Assembly: GCA_050246735.1 (NCBI GenBank)
Contig: JBFWVM010000023.1
Span: 1-64,000 of the forward strand
Origin: Taklimakanibacter sp050246735
GTDB lineage: Bacteria > Pseudomonadota > Alphaproteobacteria > Rhizobiales > Aestuariivirgaceae
Direction of reading: 5' to 3'
Length of the DNA stretch: 64,000 bases
In this document: one piece after another, positions 32,036 to 41,026 of the stretch
Layout of the letters: the number at the start of each line of letters is the position of its first letter
Position numbering within the stretch: position 1 is the first letter of the stretch
The notes under the pieces: generated by a model
Told to the model about the DNA's origin: nothing
The model's input: the letters and a program-made list of their open reading frames with translations, nothing else
The model's database searches: none
Translations under genes and position numbers: made by a program

Positions 32036-32535
32036 ATCGTGAGAGGCCCGCAGTCGTCGTCGGCGACGAAGATGGCGAGAAGCGAGGCGGGCTCGGTCGT
32101 GCTCGCATTCTCGGCGAAGTCGTGGATCGTGCCGGGAGGCTCGAACCAGCTTTGCCCGGCATCGAAGGTCTCGACCGGACCGCCATCCAGCTGCGAGCGC
32201 ACTCTGCCCTTCAGCATGAAGGCGGTGACCGAGCCCGGATGGCGGTGGCGCGGCGAAAAGGCGCCGGGCGGGAAGTCCACCACCACCGTGGTGATCGACT
32301 TGCCGGGCACATTGGGCAGCCTCTCGCAGGATACCGGCCGGACGACGGTGGCCGGCCGACTGGCGTCCTTGCCGCCCGTGGCGGCGGTCATGGCCATGCC
32401 ATGATGGCTCATCGAAGCATCCTGCCGGATGCCGGCATAGCTACCGTAAAGGATCGCAACAACCGCCAGTCCGGCGAGCGGCAGGGCCGGCCGCGGGAAA
32501 CCGCGGGGCTGTCGCGGAACATGGGCGTCGCTCAT
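32026..32535 (-). CDS. Membrane-anchored or exported cupin protein
   Basis: A 169-residue protein. The N-terminal hydrophobic segment (ALPLAGLAVVAILYGSYAGI, about residues 16-36) is a signal anchor or signal peptide. The cupin domain has the metal-binding pattern GAFSPRHRHPGSVTAFMLKG then QSWFEPPGTIHDFAENA, with His residues where Mn, Fe or Zn would bind. Function unknown. The ATG overlaps the stop of the epimerase gene as ATGA, so the two are coupled. Confidence 0.8.
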   Translation of the reverse strand: MSDAHVPRQPRGFPRPALPLAGLAVVAILYGSYAGIRQDASMSHHGMAMTAATGGKDASRPATVVRPVSCERLPNVPGKSITTVVVDFPPGAFSPRHRHPGSVTAFMLKGRVRSQLDGGPVETFDAGQSWFEPPGTIHDFAENASTTEPASLLAIFVADDDCGPLTIYE

Positions 32536-33272
32536 GAAACGCCCCTGTCCAGCCGGAAGTCGGAACGCCAGCCGAGCACCGCCGTCGCCTTGCCCGTCGC
32601 GACCTCGCCCTGCGGTTCGGCGATGTTGAAGATACCCGGCTGCCAGTGATCCAGCGCGCAAAGGGCGGCGTGGGCGGCCGCCTCCACATGGAGCGGCGAA
32701 GGGCCTTCCGGCGTCTCATGGGCGGTGCCGGGTCCGTAGAAATTGCCATAGCGCAGGACGATGCCCTCGAGCGGCGGCGAGCCCACGACCTGCTCTTCCA
32801 GCGCGGCGATGCCGCGAAGCGTGATGGCCCGGTTTCCCCCGGCCTTCGCGTCAAGCGGGTCTTCCTCGGTGTAGGGCGGCGTCCCGGGGGCATAGGCCCA
32901 GGCGATGCTCTGGGCGATCATGCGGCCGGTGCCGGCGGCGAGCGCCGCCTGCACCAGGTTGCGGGTCCCCTCTTCCCTGACCCGCGCGTTGCGCGCGACG
33001 GCTTCGGCCGTGAGCGGAGAGTTGAAGCGCGACGGAAGGTCCGTCAACTGATGGATGACGACGTCGGGATGCGCCGCCGCGATTGCCCGGGAGAGCGCCT
33101 GCGCATCGAAGACGTCGACCGCCACAAAATCTCCGCCCAGCCCGCGCACGGCCTCGGCCGATCGTGAAGACCGGCCCATTCCGGTGACGTGATGCCCGGC
33201 GCCGGTCAGGAGCTTGAGAAGCGGCCGGCCGACGACGCCCGAGGCTCCGGCAAGAAAGACGCGATGACTCAT
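32532..33272 (-). CDS. NAD-dependent epimerase/dehydratase family protein lacking YxxxK
   Basis: A 246-residue extended short-chain dehydrogenase. The cofactor motif VFLAGASGVVGRPLLKLL is intact, followed by DVVIHQLTDLPSRF and QSIAWAYAPGTPPYTEEDPL. The YxxxK catalytic pair is absent: the region where it should lie reads ITLRGIAALEEQVVG. It may therefore bind NAD without the standard chemistry, as in the NmrA-like redox sensors. Start at ATG 33272. It is coupled to the downstream cupin gene by a 4-bp overlap and lies downstream of a MocR regulator. Confidence 0.8.
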   Translation of the reverse strand: MSHRVFLAGASGVVGRPLLKLLTGAGHHVTGMGRSSRSAEAVRGLGGDFVAVDVFDAQALSRAIAAAHPDVVIHQLTDLPSRFNSPLTAEAVARNARVREEGTRNLVQAALAAGTGRMIAQSIAWAYAPGTPPYTEEDPLDAKAGGNRAITLRGIAALEEQVVGSPPLEGIVLRYGNFYGPGTAHETPEGPSPLHVEAAAHAALCALDHWQPGIFNIAEPQGEVATGKATAVLGWRSDFRLDRGVS

Positions 33273-33365
33273 GAATTCACTCCAGATCCGCTCGACTGTC
33301 GGGCGCACAATGCCCGCGCGCGCCGGCGGAGCACAGCACCAAGAACGATCGGAAAGCTTGCACCA

Positions 33366-34799
33366 TCACGCCGATTTCCGGATGAGCGCGCACAGCCTCG
33401 CGCAGGCCTCGTCGAGCCGGGGCCCCGCCGCGTTGGTCACGCCGAGCAGCAGCCCCGAGCGCCCCTCGGGCGCCGCATACCACGGCGACAGTGCGCGCGG
33501 CATCATGTCGAAGCTTGCCGCCTGGCGGACGAGGCCGGCGTCGTCGGCGCCGTCCGGCAGATGCACCAGGACCGCCAGTCCCGCCATGGCCTCGTGCGGC
33601 GCCACGTCGCGCAGGAGCCGCATCAGCCTGTCGCGGCGCGCGGCATAGAGCGTCTTCATGCGCCTGAGGTGGCGCAGGTAATGCCCCTCGCGCAGGAACT
33701 CGGCGACGGCGTGCTGGGCCGTCGCATTGGCGGCGGGCGCGAGGCACGCGGCGACGTCGCCGAAATGCCGGACGAGCTCCTCCGGGACGACGATGAAGCC
33801 GAGGCGCAGCGCCGGGCTGATGGTTTTCGAGAAGGAGCCGAAATGGATGACGCGGCCGGGGGGACCGGGCGACGCCAGGGCCGGCGCCGCGCGGCCGGCG
33901 AGCTGCAGTTCGCTCAGGTAATCGTCCTCAACGATCCAGGCGCCCGCCCGATGGGCCCAGGCGAGCAGCTCCTCGCGCCTCCGCGCCGAGAGCGCCATGC
34001 CCAGGGGCGCCTGCTGTCCGGGCGTGACGATGGCCAATGCCGCCCGCCTTGCCGCGGCGATGCCTCGCGCCACCACCAGCCCCTCGCCGTCGACCTCGAC
34101 CGCGGCGGCATCGACTCCCGCAAGGGCCAGCGCCTTGCGCGTGACCGGAAAGCCCGGCTCCTCCACCCAGGCGGTGCCGCCCTTGAGCTCGAGCGCCTGC
34201 ACGATGAAGCCGATGGCGCCGGCATAGCCGCTGGTGATGAAGACCTGGCGCGGCCGGCACTGCAGACTGCGCGCGAGCGCGAGATAGGAGGCGATCTGCC
34301 GGCGCAATTCCGCTTCGCCGCGCGGATCCGGATAGCTCGCCGGCAGCGCCGCGACGGTGCGCGCGCCCCGCGCCATGATGCGCGACCAGGTTTTGAACGG
34401 AAAGGCGTCCTGGGCCGGAACGCCCATTTGAAAGAGCTTCGGCGATTGGGAGAAGCCGGTGAAGAAGCCGGCGAGCGAGGCCCCGGCGATATCGTCGTCG
34501 GTCGGTCGCCGGAGCGGCGGAATGTTCGAGACATGTGTGCCCCTGGGCCCCGAGGCGACGATCAGCCGGTCGTCGGCCAGCCTTTCGTAGGCGGCCTTCA
34601 CCGTGCCGCGGGCGACGCCGAGCTGGGCGGCGAGGTCGCGCCATGACGGCAGGCGCGCGCCGGCCGCCAGCCGTCCCTCCAGGATCGCCGCGCCGATTCC
34701 GTTGCTGATCTGCTCGGCCAGCGGAGCCCCGGCCTTGCGGGAGAGCGCGAGGCTGAAGGGTTCGATCGAACCATCCGGTGATGAGTTTGCCGTTGTCAT
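33366..34799 (-). CDS. MocR-family GntR/aminotransferase regulator (PdxR-like)
   Basis: A 477-residue fusion. The GntR winged helix covers about 15-85 (PLAEQISNGIGAAILEGRLA, LPSWRDLAAQLGVARGTVKA). A fold-type I aminotransferase domain follows (about 130-470), with TSGYAGAIGFIVQALEL, EEPGFP, and the PLP-lysine region HFGSFSKTISPALRLGFIVV. MocR regulators use PLP as ligand and usually control neighbouring genes; the epimerase-cupin pair and the divergent WD40-caspase gene are the candidates. The ATG at 34799 is used; 34808 is an alternative. Confidence 0.88.
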   Translation of the reverse strand: MTTANSSPDGSIEPFSLALSRKAGAPLAEQISNGIGAAILEGRLAAGARLPSWRDLAAQLGVARGTVKAAYERLADDRLIVASGPRGTHVSNIPPLRRPTDDDIAGASLAGFFTGFSQSPKLFQMGVPAQDAFPFKTWSRIMARGARTVAALPASYPDPRGEAELRRQIASYLALARSLQCRPRQVFITSGYAGAIGFIVQALELKGGTAWVEEPGFPVTRKALALAGVDAAAVEVDGEGLVVARGIAAARRAALAIVTPGQQAPLGMALSARRREELLAWAHRAGAWIVEDDYLSELQLAGRAAPALASPGPPGRVIHFGSFSKTISPALRLGFIVVPEELVRHFGDVAACLAPAANATAQHAVAEFLREGHYLRHLRRMKTLYAARRDRLMRLLRDVAPHEAMAGLAVLVHLPDGADDAGLVRQAASFDMMPRALSPWYAAPEGRSGLLLGVTNAAGPRLDEACARLCALIRKSA

Positions 34800-34901
34800 G
34801 GATGCGCCCATTATGGCTGCCGCCGCTGCGCGATCAACCGCGGGTCCCAAAAGCGTCCGGCTTTCTCCGTTCTGCCGCCACAAACTCCGGCCATATGTAA
34901 C

Positions 34902-34916
34902 TTGCCCAAAGGGCAT
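34902..34916. promoter_or_regulatory. Short palindrome between the MocR gene and the caspase gene
   Basis: TGCCC-AAA-GGGCA is centred at 34909 in the 173-bp space between the divergent genes. It may be a MocR binding site, since these regulators typically bind in divergent promoters, but the arms are only 5 bp. Confidence 0.25.
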
Positions 34917-34972
34917 AAGAGTCTAAGATCGACCGCAGGGGATCGTGAGAAGGCAAGGAACCGCTGGACGGC

Positions 34973-37825
34973 ATGCGGAGTCTATTCTTATGGCTGGGCG
35001 CCATGTTTCTATGGCTGGCCACGCACGCGGCCCTTGCCCAGGATCCCCAGAACGAGCCGCAACTGCGCGTCGAGGCCGGGATGCATACGGCGGTCGCGCG
35101 ACATGTGGCCGTGAGCGGCGACGGCAAGCTCATGGTGAGCGCTTCCTACGACAAGACGATCAGGGTGTGGAGCCTTCCCGAGGGAAAGCTCGAGAAGGTC
35201 TTTCGCGTCCCCATCGGCGAGGGCTTCGAAGGCTCGATCTTCGCGATCGCGCTCAGCCCCGACGCCAGGACCATCGCCGTCGGCGGCTGGATGAAGCAAA
35301 AGTTCATCTATCTCATCGACGCGAGCTCCGGCGAGATCGTCCGCGCGCTCGGTCCCAATCCGGAAGTCACGATAAATCTCGCTTTCTCTCCCCTCGGCGG
35401 CAAGCTGGCGGCGGTCTTCGGCGGAAATTTCGGCATGCGGATGTATGACGCAGAGACAGGCGCCGTCCTTGCCGAGGACAAGGCCTATTCCGACGACACC
35501 AACGGCCTCGCCTTCAGCGAGAACGGGACATTCGCGACCGGCTCCTATGACGGGCTGCTGCGGCTCTACGCGCAGGACGGCAGCCTCCTCTCCCAGATCA
35601 CGGCACCGAGCGGCAAGAAGGTCTTTTCCGTCGCCTTCGCCGCCGGCGGCGACAGGATCGCCATCGGCTACGGCGACATACCCAAGGTCGACGTCTTCTC
35701 GACCGGCGCCTATGAGTGGCTGCCGCAGCCGAACCTCGCCGGCATGGACAATGGCGATCTCACCACCGTCGGCTGGTCGCGGGACGGCGGCATTCTCTAT
35801 GCCGGCGGCACATTCCGCGACGACAAGGGCTATCAGGTCGTGCGCTGGCTCGATCAGGGATCGGGCGAACGGTCCTTCATCTACGCCGCGGACGACACCG
35901 TGCTCGACCTCCAGCCCTACGGCGCCACCGGCATCGTGGCGGTGGGCGCCCTCCCCCAGATCGCGGTCCTGGAGAACGACCGGACGGTCACCGAGCTGCT
36001 GACGCCCATCGCCCGCATGCGCCGCGGCGAGAAGGGCTCGATCACCGTCAGCGAGGACGGCACGCAGGTGCGCTTCCTCCTCGACAATGCCGGCCGGCAC
36101 CCGGTGCTGTTCGACATGACGGCGCTCGAGCTGAAGGACATGACCGGCATCGCCGACGATCTTGCCGGACCCGACACGACAAGCCTCAAGCTCGACAAGT
36201 GGGACGGCCAGCGAGGCACCACGCTCGCCGGCAAGCCCCTGCCCGCCGATCCGCATGAGATGAGCTTCAGCGCGGCGGTCGCGCCGGACAGGAAGTCCGT
36301 GGCTCTGGGAACGGGATGGTATGTGCGCCGCTACGACGACACGGCGAAATCCCTGTGGCGCGCCGCGGTGCCGGGTGTCGCCTGGGGAGTCAATTTCGCC
36401 CAGGGCGGCAAGGTCGTCGTCGCGGCGGTGGGCGACGGGACGGTGCGCTGGTTCCGAGCCGAGGACGGCAAGGAGCTTCTCGCTCTCTTCGTCCATAACA
36501 AGGACAGGCGCTGGATCGTCTGGACGCCGAGCGGATATTACGCGGCATCGCCGGGCGGCGAGGACCTGATCGGCTGGAACATCAATCGCGGGGATGCCCT
36601 GTCCCCGGATTTCTTCCCCGCCTCGCGTCTGCGCAGCACCTATTACCGGCCGGATATCGTGCAGCACGTTCTCAAGACGCTCGACCCCACCAAGGCGGTG
36701 ACCGACGCCAATGCCGAGGCCGGGCGCGACGACGAGGACGGCACGGCCAAGCCGACGCCGCTGTCGTTCCCGCCCGTCGTCGAGCTGGCCATGGACAGCA
36801 GCGAGATCAGGACCGCCACCTCGCCGGTGCAGGTTGCGTTCCGCGTGCGCTCGCCGAGCGGCGAGCCGCTCGAGGGCATCGACATCCTCATCGACGGCCG
36901 TCCGCTCGAAGGCCGCGCCGCCGTCGTCATTCCGGACGAGGACGAGATAGCGACCCTCGACGTGCCGATCCCCGCCCAGAACGCCGAGATCGGCATCATC
37001 GCCAGGACCAGGACCGGCGCCAGCGAGGTCAAGGTCGTGAAGGTCCTGTGGGACGGCGCCTTCGCCGAACGGCTGAAGCCCAAGCTCTATGCGGTGGTCG
37101 TCGGGGTCAGCCACTATGACAGCCCAGATCTCAAGCTCAAATACGCGGCCCAGGACGCCACGGACTTCGCCGCGGCGCTCAGGCGCCAGGAAGGCGGCAT
37201 CTACGGCAAGGTCGACGTGCGGCTCATCACCGACGCCGACGCCACCCGCGACGGCATCGTCGAGGCGCTGGAATGGCTCGAAGGCGAGGTGACGGCGCGC
37301 GACGTCGGCATGGTCTTCATGGCCGGTCACGGCGTCACCGACAACAAGCAGAGATTCTACTACCTGCCGGTCGACGTCGACATGGACAGGCTGCGCTCGA
37401 CGGCGGTCTCGCGCGACGATCTTCTCGCCACCATGAGCGGGCTGGCCGGCAAGGCGATGATGTTCATCGACGCCTGTCATTCGGCAAGCGGCCTCAGGGG
37501 CGAGCAGACGCGCGGCGCCGGCGCCGACATAACCCAGGTGGTGAACGAGCTGTCGAGCGCCGAGAACGGCGTCGTCATGTTCGCTTCATCGACCGGCCGT
37601 CAGCTCTCGATCGAAAGCGACGCCTGGAAGAACGGAGCGTTCACCGAAGCCCTCATCGACGGCCTTTCGGGCGGCGCCGACTTCGTGAAGGACGGCAAGT
37701 TGACGATCTCCGAGCTCGATCTGTATCTGTCCGAGCGCGTGAAGCAGCTGACCGACAAGCGGCAGGCGCCGGTGATGCGCAAGCCCGACACCATTCCCGA
37801 TTTTCCCATAGCTCTGGTAAGGTAG
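34973..37825 (+). CDS. Exported WD40-repeat protein with C-terminal caspase-like (C14) protease
   Basis: A 950-residue protein with a signal peptide (MRSLFLWLGAMFLWLATHA, cut near ALA-QD). Residues 40-550 hold WD40-type blades, e.g. VAVSGDGKLMVSASYDKTIR and a poor but regular run to VAWGVNFAQGGKVVVAAVGD. A linker and Ig-like segment (about 600-700) precede the C14 domain (705-945): LYAVVVGVSHYDSPDLKLKY, the catalytic His786 in MAGHGV and Cys835 in DACHSASG. A soluble periplasmic peptidase is inferred; the target is unknown. The next caspase gene follows after 3 bp, so they share a transcript. Confidence 0.88.
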   Translation: MRSLFLWLGAMFLWLATHAALAQDPQNEPQLRVEAGMHTAVARHVAVSGDGKLMVSASYDKTIRVWSLPEGKLEKVFRVPIGEGFEGSIFAIALSPDARTIAVGGWMKQKFIYLIDASSGEIVRALGPNPEVTINLAFSPLGGKLAAVFGGNFGMRMYDAETGAVLAEDKAYSDDTNGLAFSENGTFATGSYDGLLRLYAQDGSLLSQITAPSGKKVFSVAFAAGGDRIAIGYGDIPKVDVFSTGAYEWLPQPNLAGMDNGDLTTVGWSRDGGILYAGGTFRDDKGYQVVRWLDQGSGERSFIYAADDTVLDLQPYGATGIVAVGALPQIAVLENDRTVTELLTPIARMRRGEKGSITVSEDGTQVRFLLDNAGRHPVLFDMTALELKDMTGIADDLAGPDTTSLKLDKWDGQRGTTLAGKPLPADPHEMSFSAAVAPDRKSVALGTGWYVRRYDDTAKSLWRAAVPGVAWGVNFAQGGKVVVAAVGDGTVRWFRAEDGKELLALFVHNKDRRWIVWTPSGYYAASPGGEDLIGWNINRGDALSPDFFPASRLRSTYYRPDIVQHVLKTLDPTKAVTDANAEAGRDDEDGTAKPTPLSFPPVVELAMDSSEIRTATSPVQVAFRVRSPSGEPLEGIDILIDGRPLEGRAAVVIPDEDEIATLDVPIPAQNAEIGIIARTRTGASEVKVVKVLWDGAFAERLKPKLYAVVVGVSHYDSPDLKLKYAAQDATDFAAALRRQEGGIYGKVDVRLITDADATRDGIVEALEWLEGEVTARDVGMVFMAGHGVTDNKQRFYYLPVDVDMDRLRSTAVSRDDLLATMSGLAGKAMMFIDACHSASGLRGEQTRGAGADITQVVNELSSAENGVVMFASSTGRQLSIESDAWKNGAFTEALIDGLSGGADFVKDGKLTISELDLYLSERVKQLTDKRQAPVMRKPDTIPDFPIALVR

Positions 37826-37828
37826 CTC

Positions 37829-40066
37829 ATGACGATGAAGAAGCTTCTGCTCGCCGGCACGGCAAGCGCCCTCCTCGCTCTCCCGGGCTTGCAGCTGCAG
37901 GCCGAAGCCCGGACCCGCATGCTGCTGGTGGGAGTTGCCGACTACAACGAGGAATCGGGCATCCGCGACCTCCTGGGCCCGCGCAACGACGTCTCGATCA
38001 TGTGGCGGCTGTTCAAGGCGCGCGGCGTCGATCCCAAGGACATCACCGTGCTGAGCGACGGCGTGCCGGAGGGAGCCGACTATCCGGTCCTCGATGGCGC
38101 CGCCACCATCGGCAATATCCGGGCCGCATTCGACAGGATCGCGTCCGAGACGGGGCCGGAGGACGATTTCGTCTTCTACTATTCCGGCCACGGCACCCGC
38201 CAGCCCGACGACAATCCGGAAGAGGAGATCGAGCCGGAGGCCGACGGATATGACCAGGTGCTCCTGCCCGCCGACGTCGGCCCCTATGATCCGGCCGGCG
38301 GCGGCATCAAGAACGCCCTCGTCGACGACGAGCTCGGCCGGAGGCTCGATCAGATCCGCGCCAAGGGCACCTTCGTCTGGGCGATCATCGATTCCTGCCA
38401 TTCGGGCACGGTGACGCGCGGCGACAGCGTGACCCGCTCCATCGACCCGGCGTCGCTGGGCGTCCCGGAGAAAGGCGCGTCAGGCACCGCCAACGCGTCG
38501 CGCGGCGGCAACCGCAAGGGCGCGCTCGTCAGCAAGAACGAGAACGACCTCGTGGGCTTCTACGCCGTCGACGCCTTCGACGAGGCCATCGAGCGTCCCT
38601 TCGCCGGCTACAACCTGCCCATGGTGGGCGACGGCAAGACCCAGCGCATGGGCGTCTTCACCAATGCCCTGCATCATGCCTTGTCCCAGGGCACGGCGCA
38701 GACCTTCGCCGACCTGGCGCGCGAGATTTCTGCCGACCTGACGACCGACCGCTCGGGCGGCCGCGTGCCCCAGCCGGTCTTCGACGGCGTCCTCGACCGC
38801 CCGGTGCCCGGCGCCGCCAGCAAGGGGCCGCGGCTCATCACCTCGCTTGCGGCCGACGGCTCGATCGCCATTCCGCGCGGCGTGCTGCACGGTTTCGAGC
38901 TGGGCTCGCGGGTGGCGCTCTATGCGCCGGGCAAGAGCGATGCGCCGATCGGCAAGGCCGAGATCACCGCCGCCGAAGCCGCGTCGAGCCAGGCCGGGAA
39001 CGTCGTCTGGGAGCCGGGCGCCGCCAAGATCACCAACGGTCCCATCGCGGTCAGGCTTACCGAGCAGGCGGTGAGCTTCCGCTTCGCCGTGTCGCCTCCG
39101 CCCGCTGAGGATCTCGCCGATGCCGCCCAGTCCGGGACCGTGTCGAAGGCCGTCGACATGGCCTTCGGCAAGGATTCGGGCTCCTCCGACATCGGCATCA
39201 CGCTGGGCGAGCCCGCCAATCCCGACGGGGACGTGCTGCTCAGGGTGCAGAACGGCCGCCTCTGGATCATGCGGCCCGACCGTCCACTCGACATGACGGC
39301 CGGCAGTTTCGGCGAGACCCCGAGCTTTGCCATCGATGGCGACCCCCAGGTGCTCGCCGAGAAGGTCAAGCAGGCGGTCTGGTCGCTGTCGCGCGCCGAG
39401 AAGCTGGTGCGCTTCGCGTCCTCGCTCGGATCGCCTGCCGACGAAAATGCCGACCGGCCCGAGATCAGCGCCACCATCCAGCGCAAGGGCGCCGATCCCT
39501 CGACCGCCTGCGCCAGGCCCGACAAGACCGCTCCGGAAAAGCCGCTCGCGGCCTTCGCCCCGCAAGGGGTCGGCAATTGCGATACCGTTCGCTTCAAGGT
39601 CGCCAACGAGACCGATCAGACCTATTATATCGCCGCCTTCTATGTCGATGCGCTGGGCGGGGTCTTCCCCCTGTCGAACCAGGACAGGGCGCGCGGCTGT
39701 GTCCGCACCCTCTATTCGGGATCAGGCGACCTCACCTACACCATCCAGATCAATACCTGGGACGCGCGAGGCAGGAAGCCGGCCGCGGTCGGCACCGAGA
39801 ACGCGGTGATCATCGCCATCCCGCAGGATGCGACCAAGATCGCGCCCAGCATGTGCTCGCTGATCCAGCCGACCCTGGCGGCGATGCAGCAGACGCGCGG
39901 CGTGGAGGAAAAGTCGGCCACCCGCGGCTCGGCCCAGGGCAGGTCGTTGAAGACCCTGCTCGGCGGCATCACCGGATCCGCCACCCGCGCCGCCTCCATC
40001 CAGGAAGACGAGGAAGGCGGCCCCGCCATGAGCTCGGCCCTGTTCACCTTCGACGTGCGGCCCTAG
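37829..40066 (+). CDS. Exported caspase-like protease (metacaspase-type C14) with long C-terminal part
   Basis: A 745-residue protein with a signal peptide (KKLLLAGTASALLALPGLQL, cut near AEA-RT). The C14 domain covers about 28-330: MLLVGVADYNEESGIRDLLG, catalytic His121 in YYSGHGTRQ and Cys190 in IDSCHSGTV. Acidic residues around both suggest a metacaspase-like basic P1 preference, which is inference only. Residues 345-745 form an unassigned region; its last 160 residues (KVANETDQTYYIAAFYVDAL) resemble the DUF4384-type domains found on bacterial caspases. It follows the WD40-caspase gene after 3 bp. Confidence 0.85.
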   Translation: MTMKKLLLAGTASALLALPGLQLQAEARTRMLLVGVADYNEESGIRDLLGPRNDVSIMWRLFKARGVDPKDITVLSDGVPEGADYPVLDGAATIGNIRAAFDRIASETGPEDDFVFYYSGHGTRQPDDNPEEEIEPEADGYDQVLLPADVGPYDPAGGGIKNALVDDELGRRLDQIRAKGTFVWAIIDSCHSGTVTRGDSVTRSIDPASLGVPEKGASGTANASRGGNRKGALVSKNENDLVGFYAVDAFDEAIERPFAGYNLPMVGDGKTQRMGVFTNALHHALSQGTAQTFADLAREISADLTTDRSGGRVPQPVFDGVLDRPVPGAASKGPRLITSLAADGSIAIPRGVLHGFELGSRVALYAPGKSDAPIGKAEITAAEAASSQAGNVVWEPGAAKITNGPIAVRLTEQAVSFRFAVSPPPAEDLADAAQSGTVSKAVDMAFGKDSGSSDIGITLGEPANPDGDVLLRVQNGRLWIMRPDRPLDMTAGSFGETPSFAIDGDPQVLAEKVKQAVWSLSRAEKLVRFASSLGSPADENADRPEISATIQRKGADPSTACARPDKTAPEKPLAAFAPQGVGNCDTVRFKVANETDQTYYIAAFYVDALGGVFPLSNQDRARGCVRTLYSGSGDLTYTIQINTWDARGRKPAAVGTENAVIIAIPQDATKIAPSMCSLIQPTLAAMQQTRGVEEKSATRGSAQGRSLKTLLGGITGSATRAASIQEDEEGGPAMSSALFTFDVRP

Positions 40067-40086
40067 CCGTCGCGGGGAGCGCATCC

Positions 40087-40992
40087 GTGACAGAGAGGAT
40101 CCTGCGCCAGATCAAGACCCGCTACAAGACGTGGGATCGCGGCAAGGGCAAGACGGGCGACTTGTTCATCGACCTCATGTCCGACGACGCGACCTTCAGC
40201 TCGATCGGCGGGGGCGGCGATGCGATGCAGTTCACCCGCACCCACCGGACCAGGGAGAAGATCCGCGCATATTTCGAAGGCCTGGCGCTCGACTGGCAGA
40301 TGATCTTCTACAATGTCCGCATGTTCCTGGTGTCCGGCCACACCATCGCCGTGATATGCGAATGCGCCTGGAAGAACAGGCATACCGGCAAGACCGTCCA
40401 TTCGCCGAAGCTCGACGTCATCCGGGTGAAGGACGGCAGGATGCATGATTTCTTCGAGTATTTCGACACGCATCAGGCCTATGCGGCCTGCCTGCCGGGC
40501 GGCGAAGCCGATGCGCGGCGCCCGAAGCCGCTCTACAGATGGGGCGCCGCGCGCACCGTGGCCGGAGCGACCGCTGCGACGGCCGCCAATGTGAAGATGC
40601 TCAGGAAGCTCTATGCGCGCTGGCATGCGACCAGGGGCAGCAGCGGCAGCGCCCGCGCCTTCGTCAACATCCTCGCCGCCAACGTCATCTGGGGCTCGCT
40701 CGGCGCCGGCACCCGCCCGATCGCCTTCACGCAGACGCGGATGACCCGCGACGAAGTCGGCCTGTATTTTCGCGAACTGGCCTCGGCCTATGACATGAAC
40801 TTCTACGATGTCGGCGAATACATCGCCGCCGGGCCGTTCGTGCTGGTCCTCGCGCAAGTGTCCTTCACCAGCAGGAAGACGGGCCGGATCTTCGTCTCGC
40901 CGAAAGCCGATCTCTGGCGCTTCGCTCGCGGCAAAGCCACCGAATTCTATGAATATTACGACACGGCGAAGGCGATAGCGGCCGCGGGGTGA
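40087..40992 (+). CDS. Tandem SnoaL-like (NTF2-fold) protein
   Basis: A 301-residue protein without a signal peptide, made of two similar halves. Each half has a helix followed by the cone-shaped sheet of the SnoaL/NTF2 fold: LRQIKTRYKTWDRGKGKTGD to KLDVIRVKDGRMHDFFEYFD in the first, and MLRKLYARWHATRGSSGSAR to DLWRFARGKATEFYEYYDTA in the second. Such domains bind small ligands or act as polyketide-type isomerases. The GTG at 40087 follows GGGGAG. It lies 20 bp after the second caspase gene, so it is probably on the same transcript. Confidence 0.8.
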   Translation: MTERILRQIKTRYKTWDRGKGKTGDLFIDLMSDDATFSSIGGGGDAMQFTRTHRTREKIRAYFEGLALDWQMIFYNVRMFLVSGHTIAVICECAWKNRHTGKTVHSPKLDVIRVKDGRMHDFFEYFDTHQAYAACLPGGEADARRPKPLYRWGAARTVAGATAATAANVKMLRKLYARWHATRGSSGSARAFVNILAANVIWGSLGAGTRPIAFTQTRMTRDEVGLYFRELASAYDMNFYDVGEYIAAGPFVLVLAQVSFTSRKTGRIFVSPKADLWRFARGKATEFYEYYDTAKAIAAAG

Positions 40993-41026
40993 CCGCGCGG
41001 CCGATGCGGTGTGAAGGCGCCGGTTC

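Noticed and set aside
35009..37480. Long reverse-strand open frame under the WD40-caspase gene
   Set aside because: Antisense shadow of a gene with a signal peptide and clear protease motifs.
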